64,000 nt of DNA from Physella acuta (taxonomy: Eukaryota; Mollusca; Gastropoda; Physidae), in assembly GCF_028476545.1 (NCBI RefSeq), contig NW_026732509.1, forward strand, positions 1 through 64,000. Direction: 5' to 3'. The position numbers and the translations under genes are program-made. Within the stretch, counting starts at the first letter, position 1, and each line of letters begins with the position of its first letter. The notes below the pieces were generated by a model. The model was not told where the DNA came from. It made no database searches and worked only from the letters and a program-made list of their open reading frames with translations. This document shows positions 1 through 11,614 of this stretch, piece after piece.

Positions 1-125
1 AGGTCTCGAGTTCGGAACTTGTTACGGACTTGTGGATTTTGCTCGTCCCTGAGTCTACCTGTGATAGGTATCTGACTGACGTTGGGGAGGGTCAAGAAAT
101 GAACGAACTCTACTTAACCTTCCCA
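1..125 (+). mobile_element. SINE-family copy, cut by window start
   Basis: It begins inside the tRNA-like head (GTCTCGAGTTCGGAAC), passes CCCTGAGTCTACCTGTGA, and ends in a diverged tail (GAACTCTACTTAACCTTCCC). The order is the same as in the copies at 893 and 55727. Confidence 0.6.
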
Positions 126-489
126 ACTGATCGCTAGGAATATTTATGGTGAAACATGTTACGCTTTACCTTGTTCCATACGCATCATTGGAAACTGTCG
201 TTAATTTCTTTTCTGGAATGTAACTTTTACCACCCTCCCTTTCCAAATAAGAATTCACGCCCCCCCCCCCCCCCTTTGAAAGTTTTCTCAACCCTCACAT
301 TTTATCCTGGGACATCTGGATACAGATGATCTTGGGAATTGGGGAACCCTATTGGTCAAGACTCAAAACCATTTTTTTCACGAGAGCTGTACTCTACAGT
401 GTTATTATTTTAAAACAGCAAGATTAGGGCTAAGAGCCGGGTTAGAATCAGAGATACGGTAAGATTTAGGATTAGATTAAAGGTCCCAC

Positions 490-695
490 CAACAAGTTTC
501 TTTCAGGTATATCTTTGAAGGGGAACGGCAATCCCCCCCCCCCCCCCCATAAAAACGGAACGTCCACCCGTACCCACACCACCCCTCCCGAACAAAATAT
601 AATTTATATAGAAAATAAATTTATTACCACTGTCTGCCCTTAAACCCAACACCCCCCCCCCCCCCGGAGAAAAATCTCTGAAAAAAAACCCACTG
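490..695. mobile_element. hAT-like MITE (family B, copy 1)
   Basis: The left end has AAGTTTCTTTCAGG and the right end CTCTGAAAAAAAACCCACTG, inverted versions of the family B terminus (CAGTGTTTCTTCCAG). The interior shares ATATAATTTATATAGAAAAT with copy 2 and carries three long C runs. I could not find a clean flanking duplication, so the left boundary is approximate. Confidence 0.6.
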
Positions 696-779
696 TAACA
701 GACATATCAATATGTAAGGTTTACCGCAAATAAAACGCTGTGTTGGGGGGGGGGGAATAAATGCTGTAGCTGTGTGGTC

Positions 780-845
780 TTTGAGTGGCCAGTATTTGAA
801 CCAATACCCGATAGATGCTCTACCCCCCGACCACACCGTCCCACA
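780..845 (-). mobile_element. tRNA-like SINE head, minus strand
   Basis: On the complement: GTGTGGTCGGGGGGTAGAGC as A box region and GGTATTGGTTCAAATACTGG as B box region. It lies head to head with the plus-strand copy at 893. Confidence 0.5.
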
Positions 846-892
846 CGAAGACTCCACCGGCAACCAACTGTACTAGTAAATCTTCCACCCCT

Positions 893-1088
893 AGCGAGGT
901 ATGGCGTGGTCGGACGATAGAGCACACGACTGTCAACTACAAAGTCACGAGCCCGTCTGACGACCCTGAGTCCACTCAGCTCTGGTGGGTACCTGGCTCA
1001 CGTTAGTGAACGTAAAGGCGGCTGATCACACCTTCCCTTCATATGCGGATGTCATAGACACAGGTGAACTCTACTTCAACTGCTCCAT
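893..1088 (+). mobile_element. Near-complete tRNA-derived SINE
   Basis: The head TGGCGTGGTCGG (close to the A box consensus) is followed by ATAGAGC and a GTCACGAGCCC B-box-like stretch. Then CTGAGTCCACTCAGCTCTG, AACGTAAAGGCGGCTG and the family tail TTCATATGCGGATGTCATAG to GTGAACTCTACTTCAAC. This is the fullest copy and defines the order of parts. Confidence 0.7.
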
Positions 1089-1551
1089 GAACGCCGCTTT
1101 CCACCTATCCCTCTTTTTATATTATCAATTTTAATTATTAACAAAACAAACAATGAAGACGTTTATAAATTCTATTTACTGCACAACGCAACACCAGTGT
1201 TTGTTAACTATTTATTTTTATTCAAACAAAATAGGCCGACAGGAGTACATTGTCATCTCCAAGTGACGTTTGTTATAAATGTTGAGCATCAGAAGGCATA
1301 TAATAAGCCTGGCTATTTTATTGATGAATCTGTAAAAATAATTACTTCATTCACTAGCATACTTCACCGTTTTCACCCAAAAATATTATAAGAAAATATG
1401 CTCTTGTACAAGAAATAGACCTAATGAACTTAAAGTGTATACATATATATAGTATGTATATGCAAATGAATGTGTATAATTATTTGCATGTAATCCTATG
1501 TGTATATGGATCCTATATGTATATGTCGCCTATATGTATATGTAGTATATA

Positions 1552-1791
1552 CAGATTTTCTTCCAGGCATCTCTTCGGGGGGGGGGGCGAAGCCCCCCCC
1601 GAAAATTTTTTACCGCCCCCCCCCCCCCCCCCGAATGAAATGAAATTTATATAATTTATATAGAAAATATATACTTTTAACAGTGGCCGCCCCCCCCCCC
1701 CGAAGAAAGACTACCCCCCCCCCCCCCCCCCCCCCCCCCCGAAGAAAGTCTACCGCCCCCCCCCGGAGAAAAAAGTCTGGAAGAAACACTG
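1552..1791. mobile_element. hAT-like MITE (family B, copy 2)
   Basis: The element is 240 bases with inverted ends CAGATTTTCTTCCAGG and CTGGAAGAAACACTG. A perfect 8 bp duplication AGTATATA lies at 1544-1551 and 1792-1799. The interior is C and G runs around an AT-rich core. No coding capacity. Confidence 0.85.
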
Positions 1792-1799
1792 AGTATATA

Positions 1800-2944
1800 T
1801 ACATAAGCCGCCTATATGTAAACAACAACGAAAGTACACATTCGTGATTCATGCACATATTATTAGCCATATATCCGATAGTTATAACAATAGAGTCGTG
1901 CATTAATCGAAAGCACCGTCCGGATCAGTTTTAGAGCCAACCCGCCACACCGTCCGTGTCGTAGGTAGCGCATGTTGTCGTCAGGTGCAAGCGTCGACCG
2001 ACAGATATCCCAACACACATCACACACACACACGCACAAACACAGAATTTATGCCGCCGCGCCGTGAACAAAGAATTGGAAAGGATGAAACGAACACCCC
2101 CACTTACTCGTCGCTTGGAACATTCCGAACACCGCGTACTGAGCCTAAGGCTGTGTATTGGACACACACGCACACGGCCTAATTTCAACCAGCGAGCTCG
2201 CCCTACTAAAATACAACAGATACAGCGAGGCGGCCGTGATAGCCAAAACTCTCGATCCGTGTGCCGAGTTGCGAACAACCGGCAAGGAACCCGGCGTTTG
2301 TAGCAGGCCAGAGGAAAAATCTCCCATGAAATGAAACGACACAAAGTTTCTTAATTTTGCTTCGTGATGTAACAGTCCATAAATCCTTTAACCTAGACTA
2401 ATAACAAGTATTCGCATGTCGATATTCTACTCACATTTAAATGTGGCGTATATTTCCAATATCAAGACAAATCGTTAAACTGAAACGTTTTCATCTTAAA
2501 TAAGAATCCACACCTTTCGCAGATATAAAATACTGACAAACAGCAAGCGACAGAAAATTAAATACCAATATTTTTCGATAACTCCCCTCTCCCATACTCT
2601 GATTATTATATTTATCATCGACATCCAATACATCTTTTTTTTAAATGTACTAGCTTCAGGTCACTTCTAGAAAATAGTCAAATTACAAAAAATCATTGAC
2701 ATGTCTTACTACTTATAAATAATCAAAACAGCACGCCACCGAACTAACTTTACATAAATTGTTTTTATTGCTTCCGATTCACACCGTTTACTGACCCTTT
2801 CGCTTTCGACCTTTAATCCAACTTAAACACTTCCCAATTTAATAAGCCAACCTTCTTAATCAAAACACAACCAACTCTAGTTTAATAAAAAAAAACGCAT
2901 TTAAAAATACACATAAACCACACTTGAATCATAACGGCGCATCT
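1800..2944. other. No gene seen
   Basis: A CpG-richer patch lies at about 1930-2310 with a CACA run; short overlapping frames on both strands have no recognisable domain. The rest is AT-rich without structure I can name. Confidence 0.5.
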
Positions 2945-3085
2945 ATCCAGTATTCTTGATAGACGGACTGGCGGCATTGTTTGCTATGCTGCGTGACGTC
3001 ACGACTTGTGCCACATGCGCTCAACCCGAAACACTTGGGTCTGATTCCCAGCCCAACCGAATCTTCTTTCTTCTCACCTAGGAAA
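2945..3085 (+). repeat. tRNA-like segment, possible SINE head
   Basis: GTGCCACATGCGCTCAACCC and GGGTCTGATTCCCAGCCC resemble an anticodon-side stem and a B box (GGTTCRANNCC). It is too diverged to call a tRNA gene. Confidence 0.35.
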
Positions 3086-4258
3086 ACCGTTAAAACGGAT
3101 GGATCTTTCAAATCGGCACAGGTTCGTGGTCAAGTTTGTGTTAATTAGTGATAAACATGTGCGCGATTGTAACCTAGTTTCGAAGGTGGGGGGTGGGGGG
3201 TATTGACACGGCTATTGATATCGGTGTTTTCATGCGTTTTTCAATCGGATAAAACAGCGCGTCTATTCGTCGTTTACACTGCCTACACCGCCACGCTACC
3301 CACTAGCCGTGTCAGCCCTCGTTTGCGACCGGTTTTCACATAATTGGAGGATTCTTTCTGTGATGAATGTGTTAGAAGTAGTTGCGTTATAACACAACGT
3401 GTGTTTTGATGTGTGTTTTGTCATAATTTGACCCGGAATCAATGTGGTTAGTGTAGAAAATGTTGTCTAGTGCCCTCGCTAAGACTCGGCACGGCTGCCT
3501 TCAACGAGTCAGGCAGTATTGACCATTAGTTTCTTCCTTAGCCATTTTTATCTGTGGATACATCTATTTTCGCCGAGACTTGTTCGAGGTGCGTCGTGTG
3601 CTTTTATTCACGTTCTCTCGTCGCTGTTTTCATCGTTTGTTTTAACCTAGATTGTCACGTGGTGTTGTTTTGGTTTTGTTATAGAGAAAACGTGGTTTTT
3701 GAGTCTAGTTTTTGGATTTGAATTTTTTCCTAATTGTTGCATAAGCTACCCATCTTTTGTGACTGGTACCATGATGTAGCCAGCTTCAGATAGTCGACAG
3801 GCGTTCTGTGTTAGAACCGGCTGTTTTTTTATTTATAGCTTTAGGTTAAATGTTGAAGACTAGTGGAAAACAGCAGGCGTAGGTTCTTGGTGTGTAGTTT
3901 AGATGTGTTGTTTTCATAGTTCGCTCTAGCGGTTTGGTGATTGTTTTTTTTTCTTTCTCTCTTTAAATTAATAGCTGACTCGTAGAATTTACACAGAAAT
4001 ACTAACTGAAATTGGGAAATTAGCCTAATTTATAGTAATTAGCATGAGGTTATTGTGATTGTTTTAATAATAATTAATATTGTTAGGGATTAGTTCATTT
4101 TTGCTGTGACTGAACCAATCGGGATTTTGTTTTATTCTGAATGAACATTGGGATATTTTCTTCTTGTGACTGGTGAGTATATACATTAGAAGATTTGTGT
4201 GTATTGTTATTTGTTTATTGTATCAATTTTGTGTTGACATTTTAGATTAGTTTTGGTA
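3086..4258. other. Low-repeat stretch ending in a strong donor-like site
   Basis: Unlike its neighbours this stretch has no tandem array. It changes from CpG-containing to AT-rich sequence and holds CTG|GTGAGTAT at 4170-4180, a near-ideal 5' splice site on the plus strand. It might be an untranslated first exon region, but no promoter element is decisive. Confidence 0.3.
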
Positions 4259-4264
4259 AGGCTT

Positions 4265-6433
4265 AGGGTAAAGGAGGGCGTTAAGAGCCACACTTTTTAG
4301 CAACTGTACATTTTTAAAGATTTCTACTAATCTAAGAATTTTTTAGTATTGAAAATATGGCAAAATTATTCTAACATATCTTACACAATATAAAAATAAT
4401 AACAAAGTGTATTAAATATACTTTAAATGGGTTTAATTGAACATTTATTGTCATACCCCCGAAATCAGCATTTGGGGTGATAGGAGCCGGGCAATGGGGC
4501 AATAAGTATTATCTCCTAGTTTAGACTAACTCCGCAATAGAAATAATTAATTTCTAACCCCAAAATAGTTAAAGCTGTGTACACACACTTTAACTGATAC
4601 TAGCTATCACTAGGCCCCAATGGGCCCAGTCTACAATTGATACAATTGCAGGTGTACATAGGGCCTAAAGTCTAGTAGTTTACAGATAGCACATTAGTAT
4701 GCCTAGTGTGTAGCTAGTATACTACTAGTGTGTAGCTGTCCAGAGTTAACATTCTTGTATGTAAAAGGGGTGGTACTAACTAATCTGCCTTAATGCTATA
4801 CATTACATAACATGACATAGAGGTGAGAAATGTTGAGGGGAGAGCAGTGGTACTGGTTTCCCCTTTGTTCTCCTTGCTGGACCCTGAGGGCCATAAATTA
4901 CATAAGGAGATGCTATTTCTGGTTGGCTGAGATCTAAGAACTAAGTCCATGTTACCTACAAAGAGATAAGTTTTATGGTGGGTTAGATACAGGTGGGGGC
5001 TGGGTATCATGGGGGTGAGAAATTGTGAGGGGAGAGCAGTGGTACTGGTTTCCCCTTTTTTCTCCTTGCTGGACCCTGAGGGCCATAAATTACATAAGGA
5101 GATGCTATCTCTGGTTGGCTGAGATCTAAGAACTTAGTCCATGTTAACTACAAAGAGATGAAGTTTTATGGTGGGTTAGATACAGGTGGGGTCTGGCTAT
5201 CATGGAGGTGAGAAATTGTGAGGGGAGAGCAGTGGTACTGATTCCTCTTTGGTCTCCACCCTGCTAGACCATGAAGGTCATATATTACATAACATGCCAC
5301 CCCAGATTGTCTGAGATCTGTAACTGTAATCCATGTTACCTACAAAGAGATGAAGTTTTATGGTGGGCCAGAAACTGGTGGGGGCTGGGTATCATGGGGG
5401 TAAGAAATTGTAAGGGGGGAGCAGTGGTATTAATGTGTCTGTTTACTTCCCTGCTGGACCATGAGGGTCATAAACTACATTACATACCACCCCAGATTGG
5501 CTGAGACCTAAGAACATTTATTCCTGTTACCTATATAGAGATTAGAAGTTTTATGGTTGGTTAGAAACAGGTGGGGGCTGAGTCGGCTGTATTGCCCCTT
5601 AGGGGTAATAGGTACGTGTACCATTTTAAAAATTACCTTGCTAACATCAGATGGCTTAATATTTACTTTTTAGCAGGTTAGAATTGTATTTCTATCATTT
5701 AGACACAAGTCTGTTTAACAATTAATACATTTTGTGTTAACTATTCCTATACCAGTGTCATATTCAGTGGTCTAATAAATGAGAAACTTGCACTTAGGGT
5801 TTCAAGAGCCACATAACAGTATCTGTTATAACTTTTCTAAACAGGCAAGCTAGTGGACAAAATTAATGTATTCATGTAGATTTAGTTATTATCTAAAAAA
5901 TAAAACCATTATGGCAATGATCAGTCAAGTTTTACTCTGATAATGATAAAAACTTTATAGCATGGTAAAATGGGACAAATGTCGGCCATTTTGTTTTGCA
6001 CCAATAATCACTGTGCAAAACAAATTCACCAAAATAAAACTATTCTAGCCATAGCTATAAAAATAGTGTTAAAATGTACAACAACCAATGCTCTAATACA
6101 GGAACAAAGAATGGGCTTGAAAAACTCATTTGGTTTATTACAAAGTGAAGTTTCCCAAGTTATGTCGATTTGGAAAAAAAGTTCACAAAATGGTTTTATT
6201 GAGATGAGAAATTTTAGGGAAAGAGCAGTGGGATTAAATCCTGTCTCATTCTCTCCCTATTGGACCAAGTGGGTCATAAATTACATAAAATGAATCTTCT
6301 GCTTCTCTGTTATCAAAGAACAGCAGTGGTTGTTACCTCAGAAGTAGATTAGCAGTGTTATTTGGGGTTTTGTGGGGGTGGGGTGTTGATTGGGGCTTAA
6401 TACCACACAGCTCTTAACGCCCTCCTTTACCCT
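4265..6433. mobile_element. 2.2 kb terminal-inverted-repeat element, non-coding
   Basis: The ends are a 24 bp inverted repeat, AGGGTAAAGGAGGGCG-TTAAGAGC at 4265-4288 and its exact complement at 6410-6433. A perfect 6 bp duplication AGGCTT lies at 4259-4264 and 6434-6439. The interior is AT-rich, without credible coding frames, and holds a ~190 bp tandem array. The superfamily is not clear from the ends. It is probably a non-autonomous DNA transposon. Confidence 0.8.
4808..5600. repeat. ~190 bp tandem array inside the TIR element
   Basis: Four copies start near 4819, 5009, 5205 and 5396. Each has GTGAGAAAT, GGGGAGAGCAGTGGTACT, a CTGCTGGACC block, CATAAATTACATAA and TTTTATGGTGGG. A diverged fifth copy lies near 6199-6385. 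The array does not extend outside the element, so it is part of it. Confidence 0.85.
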
Positions 6434-6439
6434 AGGCTT

Positions 6440-7802
6440 AGTGCCATTGTACTGTTGTAGGTACTGTTGTAGGTATTTTGTTTAGTCACTGTTTAGTTCA
6501 CTGTTGTTCAGTGATTGAAGTTAATTAGTGACTTTTTATGGGACAGTATTAATTAAGTCGAGTTTGAGTTAGTTGATGATGTGTTGAGTTAGTTGATGAT
6601 GTGTTGTATGTACAAGCCAAGGGCACACAACATAATGTTTGCATTGATTAGAATAATCAGGTCTGTTTTTTAAAAAAAGGCCATATAGTGGTCTATAGGT
6701 CTACAGACCTATTGATACTGATTTGGACTTAGATCTAGAAGATCTAGGGTAACATATGAGCCATAAACATGTGGTTAAGTGAGGTTAGGGTTAGCCTCAT
6801 ATATATGTGATATGGTTAAACCAAGAACACACATCATAATGAGTTAAGATTTAAATATAAGCCTAGCCTATTTACTTTAATGCTGTTTAGAAAAATTAAA
6901 GGTAACTAGTCTAACCACCCAAGGTCTAGATATACATGAAATAGGGTTAAGTAGTAATAAATAAGCTTAGGTTTAGCTTTAATCCACTAATCCTATGTTG
7001 ATTGGCTAAACAGATAGCAACTTGTATGGTTGTTTCACTTAATACTTGTTATACAAATGAAAACTTATTTAATATTTAGGCATCTTACTCATTGATATTC
7101 CCTATTGCTTTGAATTAGTACACAGTTACATATACAAGAGTTTGTAGGCCTAAATAATGTGTTATTTTGTTTATCTCTGACACACCTATGTGTGTTGGGT
7201 AGGTCTATTATACACATGCTCAATTATGATTTTATTTAACTAATTGATCTATCCTTAGATTTAAAAAAAAAAAAAAAAAAAAACATAAATTCCCCCCCCC
7301 CCCCCCACAATCAGGCACCCTGTCACGTGACCGGTCACAAACCAACACACACACCCTGCGTGAGTCAGCACACCGGTGTCGCCGAGCCTGTCCTAGTGCT
7401 CACACTTTGTCGCACACCGGCCCGTACTCAAGGTTCGTATCGATTCGCCGTACCCACATATTCGTTGGGGGCTCGCGGAATCCTAATCGTCTCTCAGAGA
7501 TAAAGAAATATGTACAAAGAGAGTCTCCGTGGGTACGGGCAATCGACCGGTTACTCAGACGTTACTGACATAGCAGCTTGATAACTGTGATATTAGGCTT
7601 AACCGTTTCCTTAGAAGAATCGCTAGCCCATAGGCTTAACCGTTTCCTTGAGTTCATGAACCCCTGGCCCGTAGAACAAACCGAAACCGTAAAACTGATG
7701 AACTCCTAGCCTCAAGTCATAAATCATATTCGTAAATAATAAAGCCCCTGCATGTAGGCCTCACCCTTTCCTTAAAATGTACAGCGTCCTTTAAGAAACT
7801 AA
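6440..7802. other. No gene seen
   Basis: AT-rich sequence to 7260, then a poly-A run and a poly-C run (7261-7307). A short GGCTTAACCGTTTCCTT motif repeats between 7590 and 7660. Confidence 0.5.
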
Positions 7803-7885
7803 AGGCGGCTTGGCGTAGTGCTGAACACACAACCCCTTCAAATGCCGAGGTCACAGAAACAGGTAAACTCTACTTCACTTACCCC
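7803..7885 (+). mobile_element. SINE tail copy
   Basis: GGCGGCTTGGCGTAGTGCTG, CCCCTTCAAATGCCGAGGTC and AACAGGTAAACTCTACTTCA match the SINE tail consensus. Confidence 0.7.
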
Positions 7886-8035
7886 AAAGGGCCATCAGGC
7901 TAGAAAGGGAGCTATAAATTTAATCTGGTTCTTCTCATAATCCTATATCTATATCGATGATTCTTTTGTTTAGTATCTAGTAGTAGCCACCATGTCGTCC
8001 CACTTGGACAAGTGACAAGGCCGACGACAATAGAC

Positions 8036-8150
8036 TCCTAGACAACTTGAGCTAGTTCCTGTAACTTTATGTAACTGTACCCAGTTCCTATAACTTTATG
8101 TAACTGTACCCAGTTCCTGTAACTTTATGTAACTGTCGATAGTTTCCCTT
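8036..8150. repeat. 29 bp tandem repeat, about 3 copies
   Basis: AGTTCCTGTAACTTTATGTA plus ACTGTACCC recurs three times with few changes. Confidence 0.85.
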
Positions 8151-8382
8151 AGTTTCAGTAACTGTCCCCAGTTGTAGCCCATCCTATTCGTGTCTCCAGA
8201 ATTTCTTTTAAGTTCCCTCTATCCTAACTTCAGGCAGCACGAACACAGGCACATAGATACCTCGCCGTATCTTTAATGTTGCCTAGATGTCAAACAAGAT
8301 ACTTTGACTGGCACATGAACCTACACATAACCATCATCGTCATCAAACCCCCCCCCCCCCCTCCCTTACGTATCCGAGAAAC

Positions 8383-8460
8383 ATGGTGTAAATGAAGTAG
8401 AGTGAATCTATTTCAATGACTTCGGCACAGAGAGGGATAATCTGGTCAGCGCTATGCCTA
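8383..8460 (-). mobile_element. SINE tail copy, minus strand
   Basis: TGAAGTAGAGTGAATCTATT, CTTCGGCACAGAGAGGGATA and GTCAGCGCTATGCC are the complement of the tail. Confidence 0.7.
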
Positions 8461-8930
8461 ACACTAAACACCCTTTAGCAAATGCTTAGCCATACATTGG
8501 CCTATTAGCCTAACACCACAGTCCCATCAGCCTGCCTCCCTTACTATTCACAGTCCACACCGACCTACGGAAGCCTAGAGCTGTGTACACCTTTTATCTA
8601 ACATTTGAGCCCATATACGCCCTACACGAATGAATGTCCCCCTTGTCAGTTACTAATTAATCCATCGCCGGGGCTACACGATCTGTCTAACAAAAACAAC
8701 AGCACGGCTTAGCTTTCCCCCACTAACCTCACTAAAAATAAAACAAGTAACCCCTAAACCTAAGCTTAATCCAACTGCACATAAACAACTAGGCCTACAA
8801 CACTATAAAAAGGTGGATCTCTAAAACTCAGTATACGCATTCTTGACGAGCCTTAAAGCGAGGTTTATATCTTTTACAAGTTTTGACAACCACCCAGGTA
8901 ACCCCACACCGTGGTAGGCATGTTTATTGT

Positions 8931-9312
8931 CTAACTTAACGATTACATTGGTTTGGTTCCCTAACGATTACATTGGTTTGGTTCCCTATTTTAACGATTA
9001 CATTGTATTGGTTCCCTAACTTAACGATTACATTGGTTTGGTTCCCTATTTTAACGATTACATTGCTTTGGTTCCCCAACTTAACGATTACATTGGTTTG
9101 GTTCCCTAACTTAACGATTACATTGGTTTGGTTCCCTAACTTAACGATTACATTGGTTTGGTTCCCTAACTTAACGATTACATTGGTTTGGTTCCCTAAC
9201 TTAACGATTACATTGCTTTGGTTCCCTAACTTAACGATTACATTGCTTTGGTTCCCTAACTTAACGATTACATTGCTTTGGTTCCCTAACTTAACGATTA
9301 CATTGGTTTGGT
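8931..9312. repeat. 30 bp minisatellite, about 12 copies
   Basis: The unit is TTAACGATTACATTGGTTTG plus GTTCCCTAAC. A 126 residue frame (repeat LVWFPNLTIT) is open because the period is a multiple of three; I do not take it as a gene. Confidence 0.93.
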
Positions 9313-9958
9313 TTTTAATTTGCCAAAATGTACCTTACATCAAGATGGCCTGAGTTTTACACTAACTCTGAGGTATCACGCGAATATCAACGAATGTTAT
9401 ACTGTGTTAACTCATGTCATTCTCACCAACTTTGTCCAAGCCTACGTGTGACACTACCTTCCCACTACCAGTGTCACTACCTTCCCGCTACCAGTGACAC
9501 ACACCCCCGCCACTAACCAATCACACAAACCAAGATTCCACCCTAAAAAAATACAATCTCTACAGGTTCGACAATCATCAATGACCCGGAACAAACACAA
9601 AACAGCAGCAAAGTTTTCCACTTCGTTCAACACGTATAAACACCAATCCCATATTACTGTCGTGTAAAAATAACTCATTTTTTTACAACTGGTATAATAG
9701 AAATCTTACTTTAATCAATTTATTTCAATTCAACTATTTTATCGTTAACATTAGGTCACTCTATTGAATTATAGAAATGACGTTTTACATTTTTAAACAC
9801 GTTACTTTTTAGTCCAAAATAAACATAGGTGTATTGAATACTTTTCAATCGGCTTAGTTTGCTAACGATACTAATGCTAGACTTCTAGCCTTCAGCTAAC
9901 CCTTTTAAAAAATACTAATAGTTTCTCTATTTTTAAAAGGGCTAAAAAATTACTCTAG

Positions 9959-10079
9959 CATTGGGACTTTTTTTGTATATTTAGCCTCTGTTAAACGGGG
10001 CAACATCAAATCAACCGTCATTGGGACTTTTTTTTTTATATTTAGCCTCTGTTAAACGGGGTAACATCAAATCAACCGT
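9959..10079. repeat. 60 bp direct duplication
   Basis: Two adjacent copies beginning CATTGGGACTTTTTTT and ending ACATCAAATCAACCGT. Confidence 0.85.
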
Positions 10080-10170
10080 AACGTTTGTTATCCGCTTTGT
10101 TTTTCTTCCCCCGCGTCCACACGCATACACACTCGCGCACCGCCTAGAAAACACCAACTATACGGATATT

Positions 10171-11614
10171 ATTTACTAGCTGCATCCCGTGCTCCGCCAC
10201 GGTAAATCTTTTTTAAATGTACCAACTTTGGAAAAGAACAAAACAAACAAAAACAACACAAACACAAAAAACACAACCACAAACACAACACAACCACAAC
10301 ACAACCACAACACAACCACAACACAACCACAACACAACCACAACACAACCACAACAAAACCACAACACAACCACAACACAACCACAACAAAACTACAACA
10401 CAACCACAATACAACCACAACACAATCACAACCACAACACAACCACAACAAAACTACAACACAACCACAACACAACCACAACTTCAACACAACCACAACA
10501 CAGCCACAACACAACCACAACACAACCACAACACAACCACAACCACAACTACAACACAACCACAACCACAACAAAAACACAACCACAACACAGCCACAAC
10601 GCAACCACAAAACAACCACAACACAACCAAAAATCAACCACAACACAACCACAACACAACCACAACACAACCAAAAAACAACCACAACACAACCAAAAAA
10701 CAACCACAACACAACCACAACACAACCAAAAAAAACAACAACACAACCACAACATTAGAATCACCACCAAACAACACGCTTTTTTAGGCGTCCGCGCCCA
10801 AAGACAGCCTTTCCAACATTAAAAATTTAAGTCACATAAATAGATCCTACTCCATAACTTACAATAAAACAATGCGATGCAAATGAATGTACGGCAAGTG
10901 GTGTTTACTTTTATGGTTCTAAGAAAACACATTGGCAATGTAATTAGAATTACCACCGAAAAACACGCTTTTCCCAGGCGTCCGCGCCTAGAGAGAGTCT
11001 TTCCAGCATTCTCTATACTATAATTATAAAATTTCACCATCTGTTAACACCAAAAAACAAAAACAAAAAATAGTGATTTTGAGAAATGATAGACTAATTA
11101 GAAAATAGTATAAATAATCTTAACATTTTTCTCTTTTAATTATGAACCTTAACATAGACTAATCAATGCGGTAGTAATAAAAAAAAAGATTAACTTAAAT
11201 TATTGTTGAGTTAAATATATTTTCAAATTACCTCCCTTGAAAAAATTACCACAAAAAAAAAGTTGAATTAATTAGTTTTTTCGACCTACTTTTATGGAAA
11301 TGTATCCACTTTTTCTGGGAACCTAAACGAAAATGATATTTGACATTAATCTTTTTAATACGTTTTAGCAGTTTGCGTGTATTTAATATTTTCTTGACGT
11401 TATGCGAAAGAGTAAAAACCGTGGCAATTATAAAATAGCTCTATGCCGCTATATAAACAAACCCTACTCTATTACTTATAATAAGACACTGCGGTGCACT
11501 GAAAAGCACTGCATGGTGCGAATGTTTACTTTTATGGTTCCAAAAGCTATAGCGATGACAGAAGGAAGGAAGGACTGACACACGCTCAGCCCGCTTATAT
11601 TATAGATTTACTAG
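10171..11614. mobile_element. Possible RTE-type non-LTR retrotransposon remnant with internal minisatellite
   Basis: The segment opens with GCTGCATCCCGTGCTCCGCC and closes with GGAAGGAAGGACTGACACAC then TTATATTATAGATTT. This start and end style recalls RTE-type repeats in invertebrates (from memory). ATTTACTAG occurs at 10171-10179 and 11606-11614 as possible target duplication. Inside are an 11 bp array (10265-10755), then a block with AGGCGTCCGCGCC that occurs twice (near 10790 and 10977). No reverse transcriptase frame is visible. Confidence 0.45.
10265..10755. repeat. 11 bp minisatellite (CAACCACAACA)
   Basis: About 45 slightly variable units of CAACCACAACA. It is open in several frames, giving Thr/Gln/Asn/His-rich or Cys/Val/Gly-rich translations, which are repeat artefacts. 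Confidence 0.93.

Noticed and set aside
240-280. Poly-C runs as assembly error
   Set aside because: Run lengths may be wrong, but most long runs lie inside MITE families with consistent ends and duplications, so the runs themselves are probably real.
4265-6433. Polinton on the basis of AG start and 6 bp duplication
   Set aside because: The inverted repeat is only 24 bases and there are no coding remnants at all; the duplication length alone is not sufficient.
8800-8815. TATA-box-like CACTATAAAAAGG
   Set aside because: It is followed only by a 30 bp minisatellite without coding evidence.
10176-10822. Overlapping open frames of ~190 residues on both strands
   Set aside because: They are translations of the CAACCACAACA array.
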